Part shown: one piece after another, positions 10,064 through 20,606 of the stretch
Layout: every line of letters starts with the position of its first letter
Position numbering within the stretch: position 1 is the first letter of the stretch
Assembly: GCA_913046035.1 (NCBI GenBank)
Contig: CAJWSW010000005.1
Coordinates: 1-64,000, forward strand
Length of the DNA: 64,000 nt
DNA from: an uncultured Alphaproteobacteria bacterium
GTDB lineage: Bacteria > Pseudomonadota > Alphaproteobacteria > MPNO01 > UBA830
Reading direction: 5' to 3'
Notes under the pieces: generated by a model
Seen by the model: only the letters and a program-made list of their open reading frames with translations
What the model was told of the DNA's origin: nothing
The model's database searches: none
Translations under genes and position numbers: made by a program

Positions 10064-12151
10064 CTAAACCTCTCGCGTTAAGATTAGGTTCATGAACCCA
10101 TCGACGTGTGAAGACCATCCGTCTGGTACTACGGTCGTACTGTCTAGCTGTTCGATGATTGCAGGGCCTGATAGTGTTGAGCCTGGCGGCATGCCATCAC
10201 GGTGCCATATCGTGGTCTCGGTCGGGACGTCAGAAGTGAACCAGACTAGACGGGTGCCCTTTTGGGCACTGTGGGGCGCAGGCGCCATTGTTTTAACAAC
10301 TTCCGTTGCAGGCTCGTATTTTGGCACCGCTATACGCGCGCGGACGCGGTAACTGACTATTTCGGCGGGTTTTTCCTTCGCGGCATGGCCGTGAATTCGC
10401 GCGTGAATGCCATCAAACCGGTCACGAGCAACAACTAGGGCGGCGGCGTCCAAGCCCTTGTTTCCGCTTATGCCATCCAACGGAACGCGAAGTTCATAAC
10501 CTTGCCCGGTGTAGCGCATATCGAGTTCGCGAGTGAAGGTAGCCGCGGTCGGGTCCATACCCTCGTTTTTTAGTTCAATTCGCCCGCGATCTTCTAGTTC
10601 CTGAAAAATTGTCTCGGCATGGTTTGGTGGTACTTGATCGAGGGGCCGCAGTTCAGAGCGGATGTAATCATGCACCACGTCCGTACATAAAAGTCCTAGT
10701 GCAGAAAACGCACCCGGCCGCCGTGGCACAAGGATCCGCGACATTCCCAGCTCCTCAGCCACTGGGGCTGCATGCACGGCGCCCGCGCCGCCAAAGGGTA
10801 GCAGCGTAAACTCCTGCGGGTCGACGCCTCGTTTTGCGCCAAAGATGCGTACCTCGTCGGCCATTCGCATGTCTACGATACGGCGAATTCCAGCGGCTGC
10901 TTCGAGGGCCGACATACTGAGTAGCTTACCAACTTTTTCATCTAAAGCGTTTAATGAGGCGTCGACGTTGAGCGACTGCGCACCGCCAAGAAAATAATCG
11001 GGGTTCAGGAAACCGCACGCAATATCGGCATCGGTCACAGTCGGGCTTTCGCCGCCGTTTCCATAGCAAGCCGGACCAGGATCCGCGCCGGCACTCTGTG
11101 GGCCTACCGCCAGCAATCCACCTCCATCTACCCAGGCAATGGAACCTCCGCCCGCCGAAATTGTTGTGAGGTCAAGCGCTGGCACGTCCAGCCTACGCCG
11201 GGCCACCTCACCTTCCGTCACTTCAAGGGGTGTTCCCCCTTCGATAAAAGCAATATCGCAAGACGTTCCGCCCATATCGAGGGTGACAAGCCCCTTTTTC
11301 GCGTCTTCTGCAGCGAGATACGCTGCCGCTTGAGCTCCGGCGGCCGGGCCCGAAAACAGAGTGTGAACGGTCTTTGCTCCGGCAACTGCGGCTTCGAATG
11401 GCATTACGCCACCATTTGATTGCATCAAAAAGCGCTGCTGTGTCTCAACACCCCCGTCATCTAGCCCGTCAGATAGATCTCGGATGTAATGTACAAGAAC
11501 GGGCTCAAGGTATGCGTTGAGCAATGTCGTTGACATACGCGGCCATTCGCGGATACGGGGAAGAACGTCGGAAGACAGGGATACATGGGCTTCTGGCCAT
11601 TCTTCAAGAATGACATCGCGCGTGCGTTGTTCGTGGCCTGGGTTCATGAAGGAAAAAAGATAAACGACGGCAATGGACGAGACGCCCTTTTTTCTTAATG
11701 CACGGGCGGCCGTTCGCACCGCCTCCTCGTCTAGAGGCTCTAGCTCATTCCCTTCATAATCGAACCGTCCTGCAGCCTCGAATGTTAAACTCTGGGGGGC
11801 GAGGTGCGGCGGTCGCTGGAAAAAATAGTCGAATGGGTTCCCATCTCGCGCTTGCTGCTGAATTTCCTGTATTGCGCGATATCCTTTTGTAATGAGCATA
11901 CCGATGCTCGCGCCACGTCCCTCTAGAAGAGCATTGGTTGTTATCGTAGTGCCGTGGGCAAAAAACTCGATTTCTGATGGTGTTTTTCCGTGCGCAATAA
12001 ACCGTTTCACGCCGTCGAGCACACCAAGCGCCGGATTGGAAGGGGTTGAAGAGACCTTCTCTACTTCTATGGATCCGTCTGCGATGTTTAAAAGAACGAG
12101 ATCCGTATGAGTACCGCCGACATCTACGCCAAGGCGATAGGGCCCGCTCAC
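10064..12151 (-). CDS. Hydantoinase A / N-methylhydantoinase (oxoprolinase) subunit A
   Basis: RLGVDVGGTHTDLVLLN, FAHGTTITTNALLEGRG, TLDMGGTSCDIAFIEGG. Confidence 0.93.
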   Translation of the reverse strand: MSGPYRLGVDVGGTHTDLVLLNIADGSIEVEKVSSTPSNPALGVLDGVKRFIAHGKTPSEIEFFAHGTTITTNALLEGRGASIGMLITKGYRAIQEIQQQARDGNPFDYFFQRPPHLAPQSLTFEAAGRFDYEGNELEPLDEEAVRTAARALRKKGVSSIAVVYLFSFMNPGHEQRTRDVILEEWPEAHVSLSSDVLPRIREWPRMSTTLLNAYLEPVLVHYIRDLSDGLDDGGVETQQRFLMQSNGGVMPFEAAVAGAKTVHTLFSGPAAGAQAAAYLAAEDAKKGLVTLDMGGTSCDIAFIEGGTPLEVTEGEVARRRLDVPALDLTTISAGGGSIAWVDGGGLLAVGPQSAGADPGPACYGNGGESPTVTDADIACGFLNPDYFLGGAQSLNVDASLNALDEKVGKLLSMSALEAAAGIRRIVDMRMADEVRIFGAKRGVDPQEFTLLPFGGAGAVHAAPVAEELGMSRILVPRRPGAFSALGLLCTDVVHDYIRSELRPLDQVPPNHAETIFQELEDRGRIELKNEGMDPTAATFTRELDMRYTGQGYELRVPLDGISGNKGLDAAALVVARDRFDGIHARIHGHAAKEKPAEIVSYRVRARIAVPKYEPATEVVKTMAPAPHSAQKGTRLVWFTSDVPTETTIWHRDGMPPGSTLSGPAIIEQLDSTTVVPDGWSSHVDGFMNLILTREV

Positions 12152-12927
12152 TTACCATCCTTACGTTTTGCTGGGCTGGCAAACGACGCCATCGCCATTG
12201 TTCCCCCGTCGACAAATAAGTTGGCACCGGCAATGAAAGACGCATCGTCTGATGCCAGGAAGAGCACCGCTTTAGCCTGTTCGTCGGGTTCGCCCGGGCG
12301 GCCAACAAGGTTGTTTACCTTTCGGTTACGATCAAAAATTTCCTGACCAACTGGTGATCCAGTCATGTTTGGAGAAACTTGGTTTACGATGATGCCGTAC
12401 GGTGCAAGCTGAACGGCCATAGACTGTGTGAGATTGGCGACGCCACCTTTGGCTGCGGTATAAGCCAGCGCGCTGGGGCGACCCTTGAAACCGGACGTTG
12501 ATCCGATATTTATCACCTTTCCACCACGGTCATTGTCTACCATCCAATTTGCGACTTGTTTGGTAACGTAAAACGGGGTCGAGAGTGTCACATCGATTGT
12601 CTTACGCCATTCCTCCTCAGTAATCTCGAAGATATCCTTGTTGTCTGAAATCGCAACGTTGTTAACCAAAATATCTATTGCGCCAAAAGCATCTACCGTG
12701 GAAGAAACCATCTTCGCAATATCTCCGGTATCTGACACATCACAAACGACTGCTGCTGCCTCGCCGCCATCTCCTTTGATCCGGTCTGCGACAGCTTTGG
12801 CGCGACTTTCGTCCATGTCAACGACGGCTACCTTTGCACCCTCTTGGGCGAATAGGACGGCTATCTCTTCACCGATATTTCTGCCGGCCCCGGTAACAAT
12901 GGCCGTTTTTTCTGCCAGCTTCATCAC
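12148..12927 (-). CDS. SDR-family oxidoreductase
   Basis: TAIVTGAGRNIGEEIAVLFAQEG; YTAAKGG; C-terminal VDGG; 4-bp overlap with hyuA. Confidence 0.92.
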   Translation of the reverse strand: MMKLAEKTAIVTGAGRNIGEEIAVLFAQEGAKVAVVDMDESRAKAVADRIKGDGGEAAAVVCDVSDTGDIAKMVSSTVDAFGAIDILVNNVAISDNKDIFEITEEEWRKTIDVTLSTPFYVTKQVANWMVDNDRGGKVINIGSTSGFKGRPSALAYTAAKGGVANLTQSMAVQLAPYGIIVNQVSPNMTGSPVGQEIFDRNRKVNNLVGRPGEPDEQAKAVLFLASDDASFIAGANLFVDGGTMAMASFASPAKRKDGK

Positions 12928-13004
12928 TATTCCTCCTTGTTTTCCCGTCGTCGTGTTTCAATTATAAGGAGACAATAAACTTAGAATACGAAGGAAAATC
13001 AAGA

Positions 13005-15311
13005 ATGGGTGAATTCGATGTCGGGCAGCCAATTCCGCGTACTGAAGATCCGCGACTATTAACGGGTGGCGGGCGTTACTCGGACGACTATAACCTGCCG
13101 CATCAATTGCGAGGCTATGTGCTGCGCTCGCCGCACGCCCACGCTGAAATAACCACTATCGATCTCGCGCTCGCGTCCACTATGCCTGGTGTTCACGCAA
13201 TCCTCACCGCGGAGGATTATCGCGCAGATGGTCATGGGGATCTGCAATGCGGATCACGATGGAACGATAGACAGTACCAGCCACCTAATCCACCACTCGC
13301 ACTTGGTCGTGTCCGACACGTCGGCGAAGCTGTCGCTTTTATAATTGCTGATACAATTGATCAGGCAAAAGATGCAGCCGAGGCAATCCAAATTGATTAT
13401 GCGGAACTACCGGCGAATACAATCACGGCCGTAGCAATGGACGAAGATACTCCGGCCGTTTGGGACGAACGGGAAAATAATGAATGCTTCTACGAACAGC
13501 GTGGCTATCCTGAGGAGACGAGGGCAGCGTTTGAGGTCGCCGACATTGTAGTAGAGCGGGTCTTTCCAATCACACGCACCATAACCAACACTATCGAGCC
13601 CCGTTCATACCTGGGCGATTACAATCCGATGGATCAGCGTTACACGCTCTACACCGGCTGTCATTATCCCCACAAGATACGGGAACAAATGGCGACGGAG
13701 GTATTTCATGTCGCCGAACAGGATGTGCGCGTCATTGCGGGCGATGTGGGTGGGAGTTTTGGCCTGCGCGGCAGTGTGTACCCGGAACAGGTACTTGTGA
13801 TGTGGGCGTCACAGAGGCTTGCGCGGCCGGTGAAATGGACAGCCGAACGGTCAGAAGCTCATCTCAGTGATTACCAGGGCCGCGATAACTATTCAGTTGC
13901 GAAGTTGGCGATTGACGCAGACGGTAATTTTCTCGGTATGCACGTGCGGACGCTGGCAGCCCTCGGCGCTTTTGTCACTACCGGGGGAAACGGCCCGCCC
14001 ATAAACAATCTTGGAACTCTGGCGGGCACTTACAAAACACCGGCAATACATGTTGAGGTATCAGGTGTTTTCACAAATACAACGCCAACCTGCCCTTATC
14101 GGGGAGCAGGCAGACCGGAGGCCGCTTATATAATCGAATCTCTTGTCGAGGCGGCTGCCCAAAAACTAGGGCGTGATCCGGCTGATTTGCGACGACAGAA
14201 TACCATTTCCCCAGATGCTATGCCTTTCAAGACAGGACTGGTGTTCACATACGATTGCGGCGAGTTCGAGAATAACCTGAATGATGGTTTAGAGATGATT
14301 GACTACGCTGGGTTCGAGGCAAGGCGAGCCGAGGCCGAAACCCGGGGAAAGATCCGGGGTATCGGAATTTCTAATACCATTGAACGTGCTGGTGGTCCAT
14401 CTATGGAGGAGGCTACTGTTCGCATAGATAAGACCGGTAACATCATGGTTTTAGCGGGTACAATCAGCCAGGGGCAGGGGCATGATACTGTTTATAAACA
14501 AATCGTTGCTGAACAACTTGGTGTGTCCGTTGATCGCATCCGGGTACGCGAAGGAGATACCGACCAGCAGGGCATCGGCGGCGGCACAGGCGGCTCTCGC
14601 TCGGCAACCTGCGGCGGTTCGGCAGTGCTTCGAGCTTCTCTTGCTGCTATTGAAAAGGCAAAAAGACTGGCTGCACACCAGTTGGAAGCAAGCGTCGACG
14701 ATATAGAATTCGCTGACGGCACTTTTACGATTGCAGGCACTGATCGATCGATGACACTTGAGCAAGTGGCGAAGGTTTCCTACGCCCCCGGTAAGCAGCC
14801 TGAAGGGGTTGATGCTGGCATTGATGAACGCGCGACCTTCTCACCGTCTGCAGCAAACTATCCGAACGGCACCCATGCCTGTGAGGTTGAGATCGATCCT
14901 GATACTGGAGAAATAGAAATCAAAGCTTACGTTATTGTTGACGATGTTGGAACCGTTCTGAACCCGTTACTGCTAAAAGGTCAAATCCATGGAGGTGTCG
15001 CGCAAGGCGTCGGACAAGCGATTATGGAGAGAGCGGTTTACGACGGTGTAGGCCAAAATGTCTCAGGATCATTTATGGATTATGCTATGCCTCGCGCACA
15101 GGATTTTACGCTTTTTGATGTCAAATCTAACCCTGTTCCAACGCAGCAAAACCCGCTTGGCGTAAAAGGTGCCGGCGAAGCCGGCACGGTGGGTGCACTT
15201 CCCGCCGTGATGAATGCTATTGAACATGCACTCCGCGGAGCCGGTGTTGAAAAAATTGACTTGCCCGCTTCACCTGAACGTGTATGGCAAGCGCTGCAGA
15301 TTGCGAGCTGA
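13005..15311 (+). CDS. Molybdenum hydroxylase large subunit (CoxL form II-like / xanthine dehydrogenase family), orphan
   Basis: RTEDPRLLTGGGRYSDD; GDVGGSFGLRG; CPYRGAGRPEAAY; GVKGAGEAGTVGA. Confidence 0.93.
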   Translation: MGEFDVGQPIPRTEDPRLLTGGGRYSDDYNLPHQLRGYVLRSPHAHAEITTIDLALASTMPGVHAILTAEDYRADGHGDLQCGSRWNDRQYQPPNPPLALGRVRHVGEAVAFIIADTIDQAKDAAEAIQIDYAELPANTITAVAMDEDTPAVWDERENNECFYEQRGYPEETRAAFEVADIVVERVFPITRTITNTIEPRSYLGDYNPMDQRYTLYTGCHYPHKIREQMATEVFHVAEQDVRVIAGDVGGSFGLRGSVYPEQVLVMWASQRLARPVKWTAERSEAHLSDYQGRDNYSVAKLAIDADGNFLGMHVRTLAALGAFVTTGGNGPPINNLGTLAGTYKTPAIHVEVSGVFTNTTPTCPYRGAGRPEAAYIIESLVEAAAQKLGRDPADLRRQNTISPDAMPFKTGLVFTYDCGEFENNLNDGLEMIDYAGFEARRAEAETRGKIRGIGISNTIERAGGPSMEEATVRIDKTGNIMVLAGTISQGQGHDTVYKQIVAEQLGVSVDRIRVREGDTDQQGIGGGTGGSRSATCGGSAVLRASLAAIEKAKRLAAHQLEASVDDIEFADGTFTIAGTDRSMTLEQVAKVSYAPGKQPEGVDAGIDERATFSPSAANYPNGTHACEVEIDPDTGEIEIKAYVIVDDVGTVLNPLLLKGQIHGGVAQGVGQAIMERAVYDGVGQNVSGSFMDYAMPRAQDFTLFDVKSNPVPTQQNPLGVKGAGEAGTVGALPAVMNAIEHALRGAGVEKIDLPASPERVWQALQIAS

Positions 15312-15520
15312 CGTTGTAAACGCATTTGTTTTGGTGCTTGGCGTGTTGTTTCGACCATCACTTGCTGAAAACTGGATATTTTGCCGGCTGCTCTTGGAGT
15401 GATCGGCGCTAGTCCTTTCCAAAAAGAATGAAGGAACGAATTGATCGAATAGCAGAACGGTTGTTTTTATATCTTGAAAATTTGAAGTCCGAAAACCGGT
15501 TAGGGTGTCGGTAACCTAAC

Positions 15521-16396
15521 TCAACTAGTAGCTTCGCCCTCCACCGTTGTGCGGTACAGGTGACGGATATCGGGGTATTCGTAACCGCCGGTGGCACGAT
15601 GATTGGTGCAGCGGTTATCCCACATGACTACGTCGCCATCATGCCATACGTGTCGATATCGGAACTCAGTTTTGATGGAGTGCGCGATTAATTCGTCGAG
15701 AAGAGTGTCAGCGTCCTCAGTGCTTAAGCCGTTACCCTCAATCGCGATGGTGAAACGGGGTGAACAGTAAAGGCTCTTGCGCCCGGTAACTGGATGCACC
15801 CTTACCAAGGGATGCGTAACATCGGGGATCTCGCGTTCCTGACGCTTATAGAACTCGATGGCGTCTTTACGCGCGCCAGAAATTTCAACGCGTTTGTTTT
15901 TTAGCTTGCTAATAGAGTGATGGCCTCGCAGTTTTAAAATCTGCGTCTTGGTCCTCTCTGGCAAGGCATCGTAGGCATTATACATATTAGCGAAGTCGGT
16001 ATGCCCTCCACGTGAGGGGTTTTTTACAGAATACAGAATTGTACAGTTAGCCGGATGCTCTTTGAACTGGTGGTCGGAGTGCCACGCATCGCCAGCATCG
16101 ATTACGCCGATTTGATTTCCATTTGCGTCCACATCGTTTGAGAGAACGAGGATTTTGGGGTGCGTATCGAGCGTAAATTTTAGGTTGTCGTGAGGGAGTA
16201 CGTCCCCGAAGCGTTCGGAAAACTGGACCATAGCAGCTGGTTTGAGATCTTGGTTCCGTATGCACAACATCTGGTATTTAAGGTAGGCCTGATTGATTTG
16301 ATCAAATGTAGCGTCGTCCAAATCGTTAAGGTCTACGCCAATGATCTCGGCGCCCATTGTTTCGCTTAGCCGGTGGATTTTTATTGGTTGCGCCAT
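15521..16396 (-). CDS. TauD/TfdA-family Fe(II)/2-oxoglutarate dioxygenase
   Basis: WHSDHQF (HxD), WDNRCTNHRATGGY, HLYRTTVEG. Confidence 0.9.
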   Translation of the reverse strand: MAQPIKIHRLSETMGAEIIGVDLNDLDDATFDQINQAYLKYQMLCIRNQDLKPAAMVQFSERFGDVLPHDNLKFTLDTHPKILVLSNDVDANGNQIGVIDAGDAWHSDHQFKEHPANCTILYSVKNPSRGGHTDFANMYNAYDALPERTKTQILKLRGHHSISKLKNKRVEISGARKDAIEFYKRQEREIPDVTHPLVRVHPVTGRKSLYCSPRFTIAIEGNGLSTEDADTLLDELIAHSIKTEFRYRHVWHDGDVVMWDNRCTNHRATGGYEYPDIRHLYRTTVEGEATS

Positions 16397-16411
16397 ATAG
16401 CTAATTTCCCG

Positions 16412-17470
16412 TTAAGCGCGGCGGCGCCTACCTCTCAATTCTGCCTGCTCTGCCGAGATTAGTTCGTCCATGAGGCGCCGAACTTGGATATTTGGAGCGT
16501 CGCTGTTGATATCAATTTCTGGCGCATGCGGCATTCCAGAGATACGTTTCTGCTGTTCGTTCAAGATGACCTGATCCTCCTCAAATACTTGAGTGAACTG
16601 TGTCCTGTATACCTCGTCCCACTTGGGATCGTCGACCTTGAAGTGACGAGAATGAGCATAGAAATAATGGGTAGAGATTTCGGTTTCCGGGGTTGGAAGG
16701 TTCATCACCTTCATCTCGACGCCTTTATCTTCGGTTACTTCACCTGGCTGCAGGTTTAAGCCAACCCCATAGGTACCTGCGTGGTTTACAATATACCCGG
16801 GCATTTCAGAAGTGGTGACCAGGAAACGATCAACATTACCTGTAAATTCGCCGGCTCTCTGATAGAAGGGTGCCGGTGGCCGGTCGGTGATCAAACGGGT
16901 CATCTTGACGCCGCGGTCATAACGCTCCGTCTTAGGTGGAAAATCTAGGATGGCATCATTTCCAATAGACGAAGCGTGCACGTAGGATAGGTGCGTGATG
17001 TCGAATAGGTTGTCGGAAATCAATAAATAGTTTGCGTCCACGGGCATTGGCTTGCCGTTGCGGCCGGCAATCATCTTCCAGTCGGGATCGTCCAGCCACC
17101 ACCAGTCAGGCAGAAGAGACACGTCGGACTTTTCTGGGTCACCAGTCCAGACCCAGACCATGCCCCAGCGCTCTTCTACTGGATAAGACCTGACCGCGGC
17201 CCCCGGTGGTATCCTGGATTGGCCCGGGACTTTAACGCATTCACCGGAAGCGTCGAACTCGAGGCCATGATAACCGCACTGGATGCGATCAATATTTACC
17301 TTGCCCATCGAAAGGGGGAGGGCTCGGTGGCAGCAGCGGTCTTCAAGTGCGACAATGCCGCCTGGAGTGCGGAACATCACGACTGGCTCATCCAGGATGA
17401 TCCGTGAAAAAGGATCATTACCTATCTCACTATCCCAAGCGGCGATATACCATGCATTTTTAAGAAACAT
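16412..17470 (-). CDS. Rieske non-haem iron oxygenase, vanillate-demethylase VanA-like
   Basis: Rieske CCHRALPL...CGYHG; mononuclear site DNLFDITHLSYVH. Confidence 0.92.
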   Translation of the reverse strand: MFLKNAWYIAAWDSEIGNDPFSRIILDEPVVMFRTPGGIVALEDRCCHRALPLSMGKVNIDRIQCGYHGLEFDASGECVKVPGQSRIPPGAAVRSYPVEERWGMVWVWTGDPEKSDVSLLPDWWWLDDPDWKMIAGRNGKPMPVDANYLLISDNLFDITHLSYVHASSIGNDAILDFPPKTERYDRGVKMTRLITDRPPAPFYQRAGEFTGNVDRFLVTTSEMPGYIVNHAGTYGVGLNLQPGEVTEDKGVEMKVMNLPTPETEISTHYFYAHSRHFKVDDPKWDEVYRTQFTQVFEEDQVILNEQQKRISGMPHAPEIDINSDAPNIQVRRLMDELISAEQAELRGRRRRA

Positions 17471-17586
17471 GCTTCTATCCTCTAGATAAAGCGCAGCTGA
17501 AATAATAACTCTCGCCGGCCTTGTGAATCAATTCACGACTTTCGGACCATCGGGAATAAACGCTTCGGTCATGCACGGACTCTGCT

Positions 17587-18342
17587 TTAAGACATCACCG
17601 TACCGCCATCAATGGCGATGGTTTGGCCGGTCACAAATGCGCTGGCATCTGAAGCCAACCACATCACCGTGCCAATAATATCCTGCGGGTGTGGATTGCG
17701 CTTCAGGCTCTGGTCATTTTTGATCACGTCCATCGCGCTGCTTAGTTTTTCGCCGAAAAACTCTGTCGTTCCTTCCGTAATGACCGCGGTGGGCGCAATC
17801 GCATTAACGCGGATCTCATTTCGGCCGAGTTCACGGGCGAGGCCCCGCGTCATGCCGATTACAGCGGCCTTCGATGTTGTGTAATGCAGTGCGAAAGGGA
17901 GTCCATAGGTCGCAGCTAACGAGGCAACGTTGATAATTGAGCCAGCACCTGAGTCCTTCATATAGGGCACAACCGCCTTGCAGCAGTTCCAGATACCTTT
18001 GACATTGACTGCCATGCAACGGTCCCATTCTTCTTCATCGAGCTGGTCGAAACGGCCGCCGGTCAGATCGCCATAGAGGGCCGCATTATTAATCAGGACA
18101 TTGATGCAGCCGAAGGCTTCAATAGCGCTACTCGCCATTGTCGACACTGTGCCCGCATCGGTCACGTCTAGCTGAGCGCCTAGTGCAATGCCGCCATTAG
18201 CCTTAATTTGGCGGATTGTATCGCTACAATCCAAAACATCGCCGGCAATGACCTTTGCGCCTTGCCCTGCTGCTTCGATCGCATAAGCTTGCCCCAACCC
18301 CCGGCCGGCGCCAGTTACAATGACGACTTTTCCCTCAAGCAT
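17587..18342 (-). CDS. SDR-family oxidoreductase
   Basis: MLEGKVVIVTGAGRGLGQAYA; NNAALYGD; YTTSKAAVIGMTRGLAREL; start at 18342 preferred. Confidence 0.92.
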   Translation of the reverse strand: MLEGKVVIVTGAGRGLGQAYAIEAAGQGAKVIAGDVLDCSDTIRQIKANGGIALGAQLDVTDAGTVSTMASSAIEAFGCINVLINNAALYGDLTGGRFDQLDEEEWDRCMAVNVKGIWNCCKAVVPYMKDSGAGSIINVASLAATYGLPFALHYTTSKAAVIGMTRGLARELGRNEIRVNAIAPTAVITEGTTEFFGEKLSSAMDVIKNDQSLKRNPHPQDIIGTVMWLASDASAFVTGQTIAIDGGTVMS

Positions 18343-18389
18343 TTGTCTAAATCCATATTTCAAACGTTGTTACGTCGGTCCAGGAAGAG

Positions 18390-18950
18390 TTATACATCAT
18401 CTTTTTGCGTGCAGCGCATCTTGAGTTTCAGGCCGGCGACAGTGTATACGTCAAGATCACAAATCGATGCGATCTCGGAGATCGGTAGACGAGTTTCGCG
18501 AATTAACACTCTTGCGTGGACTATCGGATTGCGCCGGCGGCTGTTTTTGGGTGTCTGAAAATCGCGAGCGGTTTTTCTCTCCTCGCGGCGACGTTCTTCC
18601 GCATCGAGACCTCGGCCATAGGCGGCTTTAAGAGCTTCTTCGTGCCTTGCCTTGTCGCTTCGAGCGCGGACCTCGGCATTTCTTATGAATTTCGCCATCT
18701 CCGCGAAAGTTCGTTCCCGTACGGCTGTCTCGGCCTCGGAACTTTCACGGGGGGGACGCGATTTAGCCTGCTGACTACTGAATTGCTGGAAGGCTGCACC
18801 ACCTGTCCGCGCTGCTTCTTCTAGAGTTAATCCATGGCGCTTGGCCATTCGTTCTGCTGCTTTTAATGCATTTCGGCGCTCGCCTTCAAATGGACTTTCG
18901 TTTGCCATGAGAAGAAGATTATGGAAGCGATCACGTTCCGATTGTGTCAT
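18390..18950 (-). CDS. DUF2786-domain protein with C-terminal helix-turn-helix-like segment
   Basis: N-terminus RFHNLLLMANESPFEGERRNALKAAERMAKRHGLTLEEA; C-terminus ETRLPISEIASICDLDVYTVAGLKLKMR. Confidence 0.65.
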   Translation of the reverse strand: MTQSERDRFHNLLLMANESPFEGERRNALKAAERMAKRHGLTLEEAARTGGAAFQQFSSQQAKSRPPRESSEAETAVRERTFAEMAKFIRNAEVRARSDKARHEEALKAAYGRGLDAEERRREERKTARDFQTPKNSRRRNPIVHARVLIRETRLPISEIASICDLDVYTVAGLKLKMRCTQKDDV

Positions 18951-19134
18951 TCCACTTGAAATTATTCAGCTCCGATGCAGGGATATTTGCGCCACGCAGT
19001 ATACATTTATAACGTTTTGCCGGTGAGTTTTTGGGCGAAGGTAATGGTTGGTCCGGTGCCGCTTTTGTTTTGAAAATCCTTGTACATGCCATGCCGCCTC
19101 CGGGCTTAGCGCAAATCTAGCTGGAGCTCGGCTC

Positions 19135-20163
19135 TTATAGCTCTCGACGCACAATGGTTGCGCCATCGCACATGGCCTTTAGCTTGCCGAAGGCAACATC
19201 GCGGCGCATGTATTTCATCCCGCAATCGGGAGCGACGATGATCCGATCAGCGCTTACATAATTGAAAGCTCTCCGAATGCGATCCGCGATGGTGTCGGGG
19301 GTTTCGATTTCTTCGGTGCTGAGGTCGAGAACGCCGAGGATAATTTTTTTTGAGGGCAATTCGTTGAGTATTTTGAGGTCAAGGTTAGACTGGGCTGTTT
19401 CGATTGATATCTGGTCGGCCGAGCACTCCTCGAGCTCTTGCAAGAAGGAATATCCCTCAGGACGCTCATGAACGACATGCGCGTAGCCGAAACAGATATG
19501 GACTGCCGTTTCGCCTTCGACCCCCTCAAGTGCCCGGTTGATCGCTTTGATCGCGTATTGCTTTGCTATGTCAGGCCTTGCCTGCATGTAGGGTTCATCC
19601 AGTTGCACTACATCCGCGCCTGCGGTGAAGAGTGCGTGGATCTCTTCATTTACGGCGGCGGCATAGTCCATTGCGGCTGCCTCATCTGAATCGTAAAAGT
19701 CGTTTTGTGCTTGCTGCGTCATAGTAAAAGGACCGGGCAGCGTGATTTTAACCTTACGATCTGTAGCAGCGCGAAGAAATTTGACGTCATCAACCTCGAT
19801 TGGGCGTTTTCGGCGAATGGGTCCGGAGATACGGGGCACCGGGTTTGGGTGACCGGTCCGATCGATTGCAGTGCCTGGATTTTTAGTGTCTACGCCACCC
19901 AATGCTGTTGCAACACGGTTAGAGTAACTCTCACGCCGCACCTCCCCGTCCGTAACAATATCTATCCCCGCCCTTTCCATATCGTGGATTGCAAGAAGGG
20001 TGGCATCATTCTGCGCGCTCTCAAGAAATTCTGGATCGACACGCCATATTTCGTGAGCTCTTATCCTCGGGGGGAGCCGCCCCTTAAGATTGTTGCGATC
20101 GACTAACCATTCAGGCTGTACATAACTACCTACGACAGTTGTAGGAAGCAGTTCATTCGTCAT
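19135..20163 (-). CDS. Short MetE-like (cobalamin-independent methionine synthase C-terminal domain) protein
   Basis: LPTTVVGSYVQP; GADVVQLDEPYMQ; HICFGYAH; IIVAPDCGMKYM. 342 aa, without the MetE N-terminal domain. Confidence 0.88.
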   Translation of the reverse strand: MTNELLPTTVVGSYVQPEWLVDRNNLKGRLPPRIRAHEIWRVDPEFLESAQNDATLLAIHDMERAGIDIVTDGEVRRESYSNRVATALGGVDTKNPGTAIDRTGHPNPVPRISGPIRRKRPIEVDDVKFLRAATDRKVKITLPGPFTMTQQAQNDFYDSDEAAAMDYAAAVNEEIHALFTAGADVVQLDEPYMQARPDIAKQYAIKAINRALEGVEGETAVHICFGYAHVVHERPEGYSFLQELEECSADQISIETAQSNLDLKILNELPSKKIILGVLDLSTEEIETPDTIADRIRRAFNYVSADRIIVAPDCGMKYMRRDVAFGKLKAMCDGATIVRREL

Positions 20164-20606
20164 TTTGCTATCTTTTCATTTTCTTCAAAACTCAGTTTAA
20201 CCGTGCCATCAGAGTTCATATGGACGGAGCGAAAGAAGCATGAGTTGTAGCCGACATGACAAGCGCCTGGGCTCCGCGGCCGAACCTTCAGTAAAACTAC
20301 GTCTTGGTCACAGTCCGTCCGAAGCTCGATTACCTCCTGGATCTGACCACTAGTTGCACCTTTATGCCATAATTCACCGCGGCTGCGGCTCCAATACCAG
20401 GCCTCGCCTGTACGAAGTGTGCACTTAAGGGCCTCCTCGTTCATCCACGCAAACATGAGGGTCTCTGCGGTATCAGCATCTATGGTAATAGCCGGTATTA
20501 AACCCTGCTCATTGAACTGAGGCGAAAACAGGTCGCCCTCTTCCAGGATGTCCTTAGGCAGCCGTTGGGCAAAAACAGGTTCCGGCAATAGGCCGGACAT
20601 CGTCAA
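20160..20606 (-). CDS. hisI: Phosphoribosyl-AMP cyclohydrolase
   Basis: [46 protein letters not shown]. Confidence 0.95.
   Translation of the reverse strand: MTMSGLLPEPVFAQRLPKDILEEGDLFSPQFNEQGLIPAITIDADTAETLMFAWMNEEALKCTLRTGEAWYWSRSRGELWHKGATSGQIQEVIELRTDCDQDVVLLKVRPRSPGACHVGYNSCFFRSVHMNSDGTVKLSFEENEKIAK

Noticed and set aside
11754-12308. Minus-strand 184-aa ORF
   Set aside because: Out-of-frame overlap with hyuA and the SDR gene; Arg-rich spurious translation.
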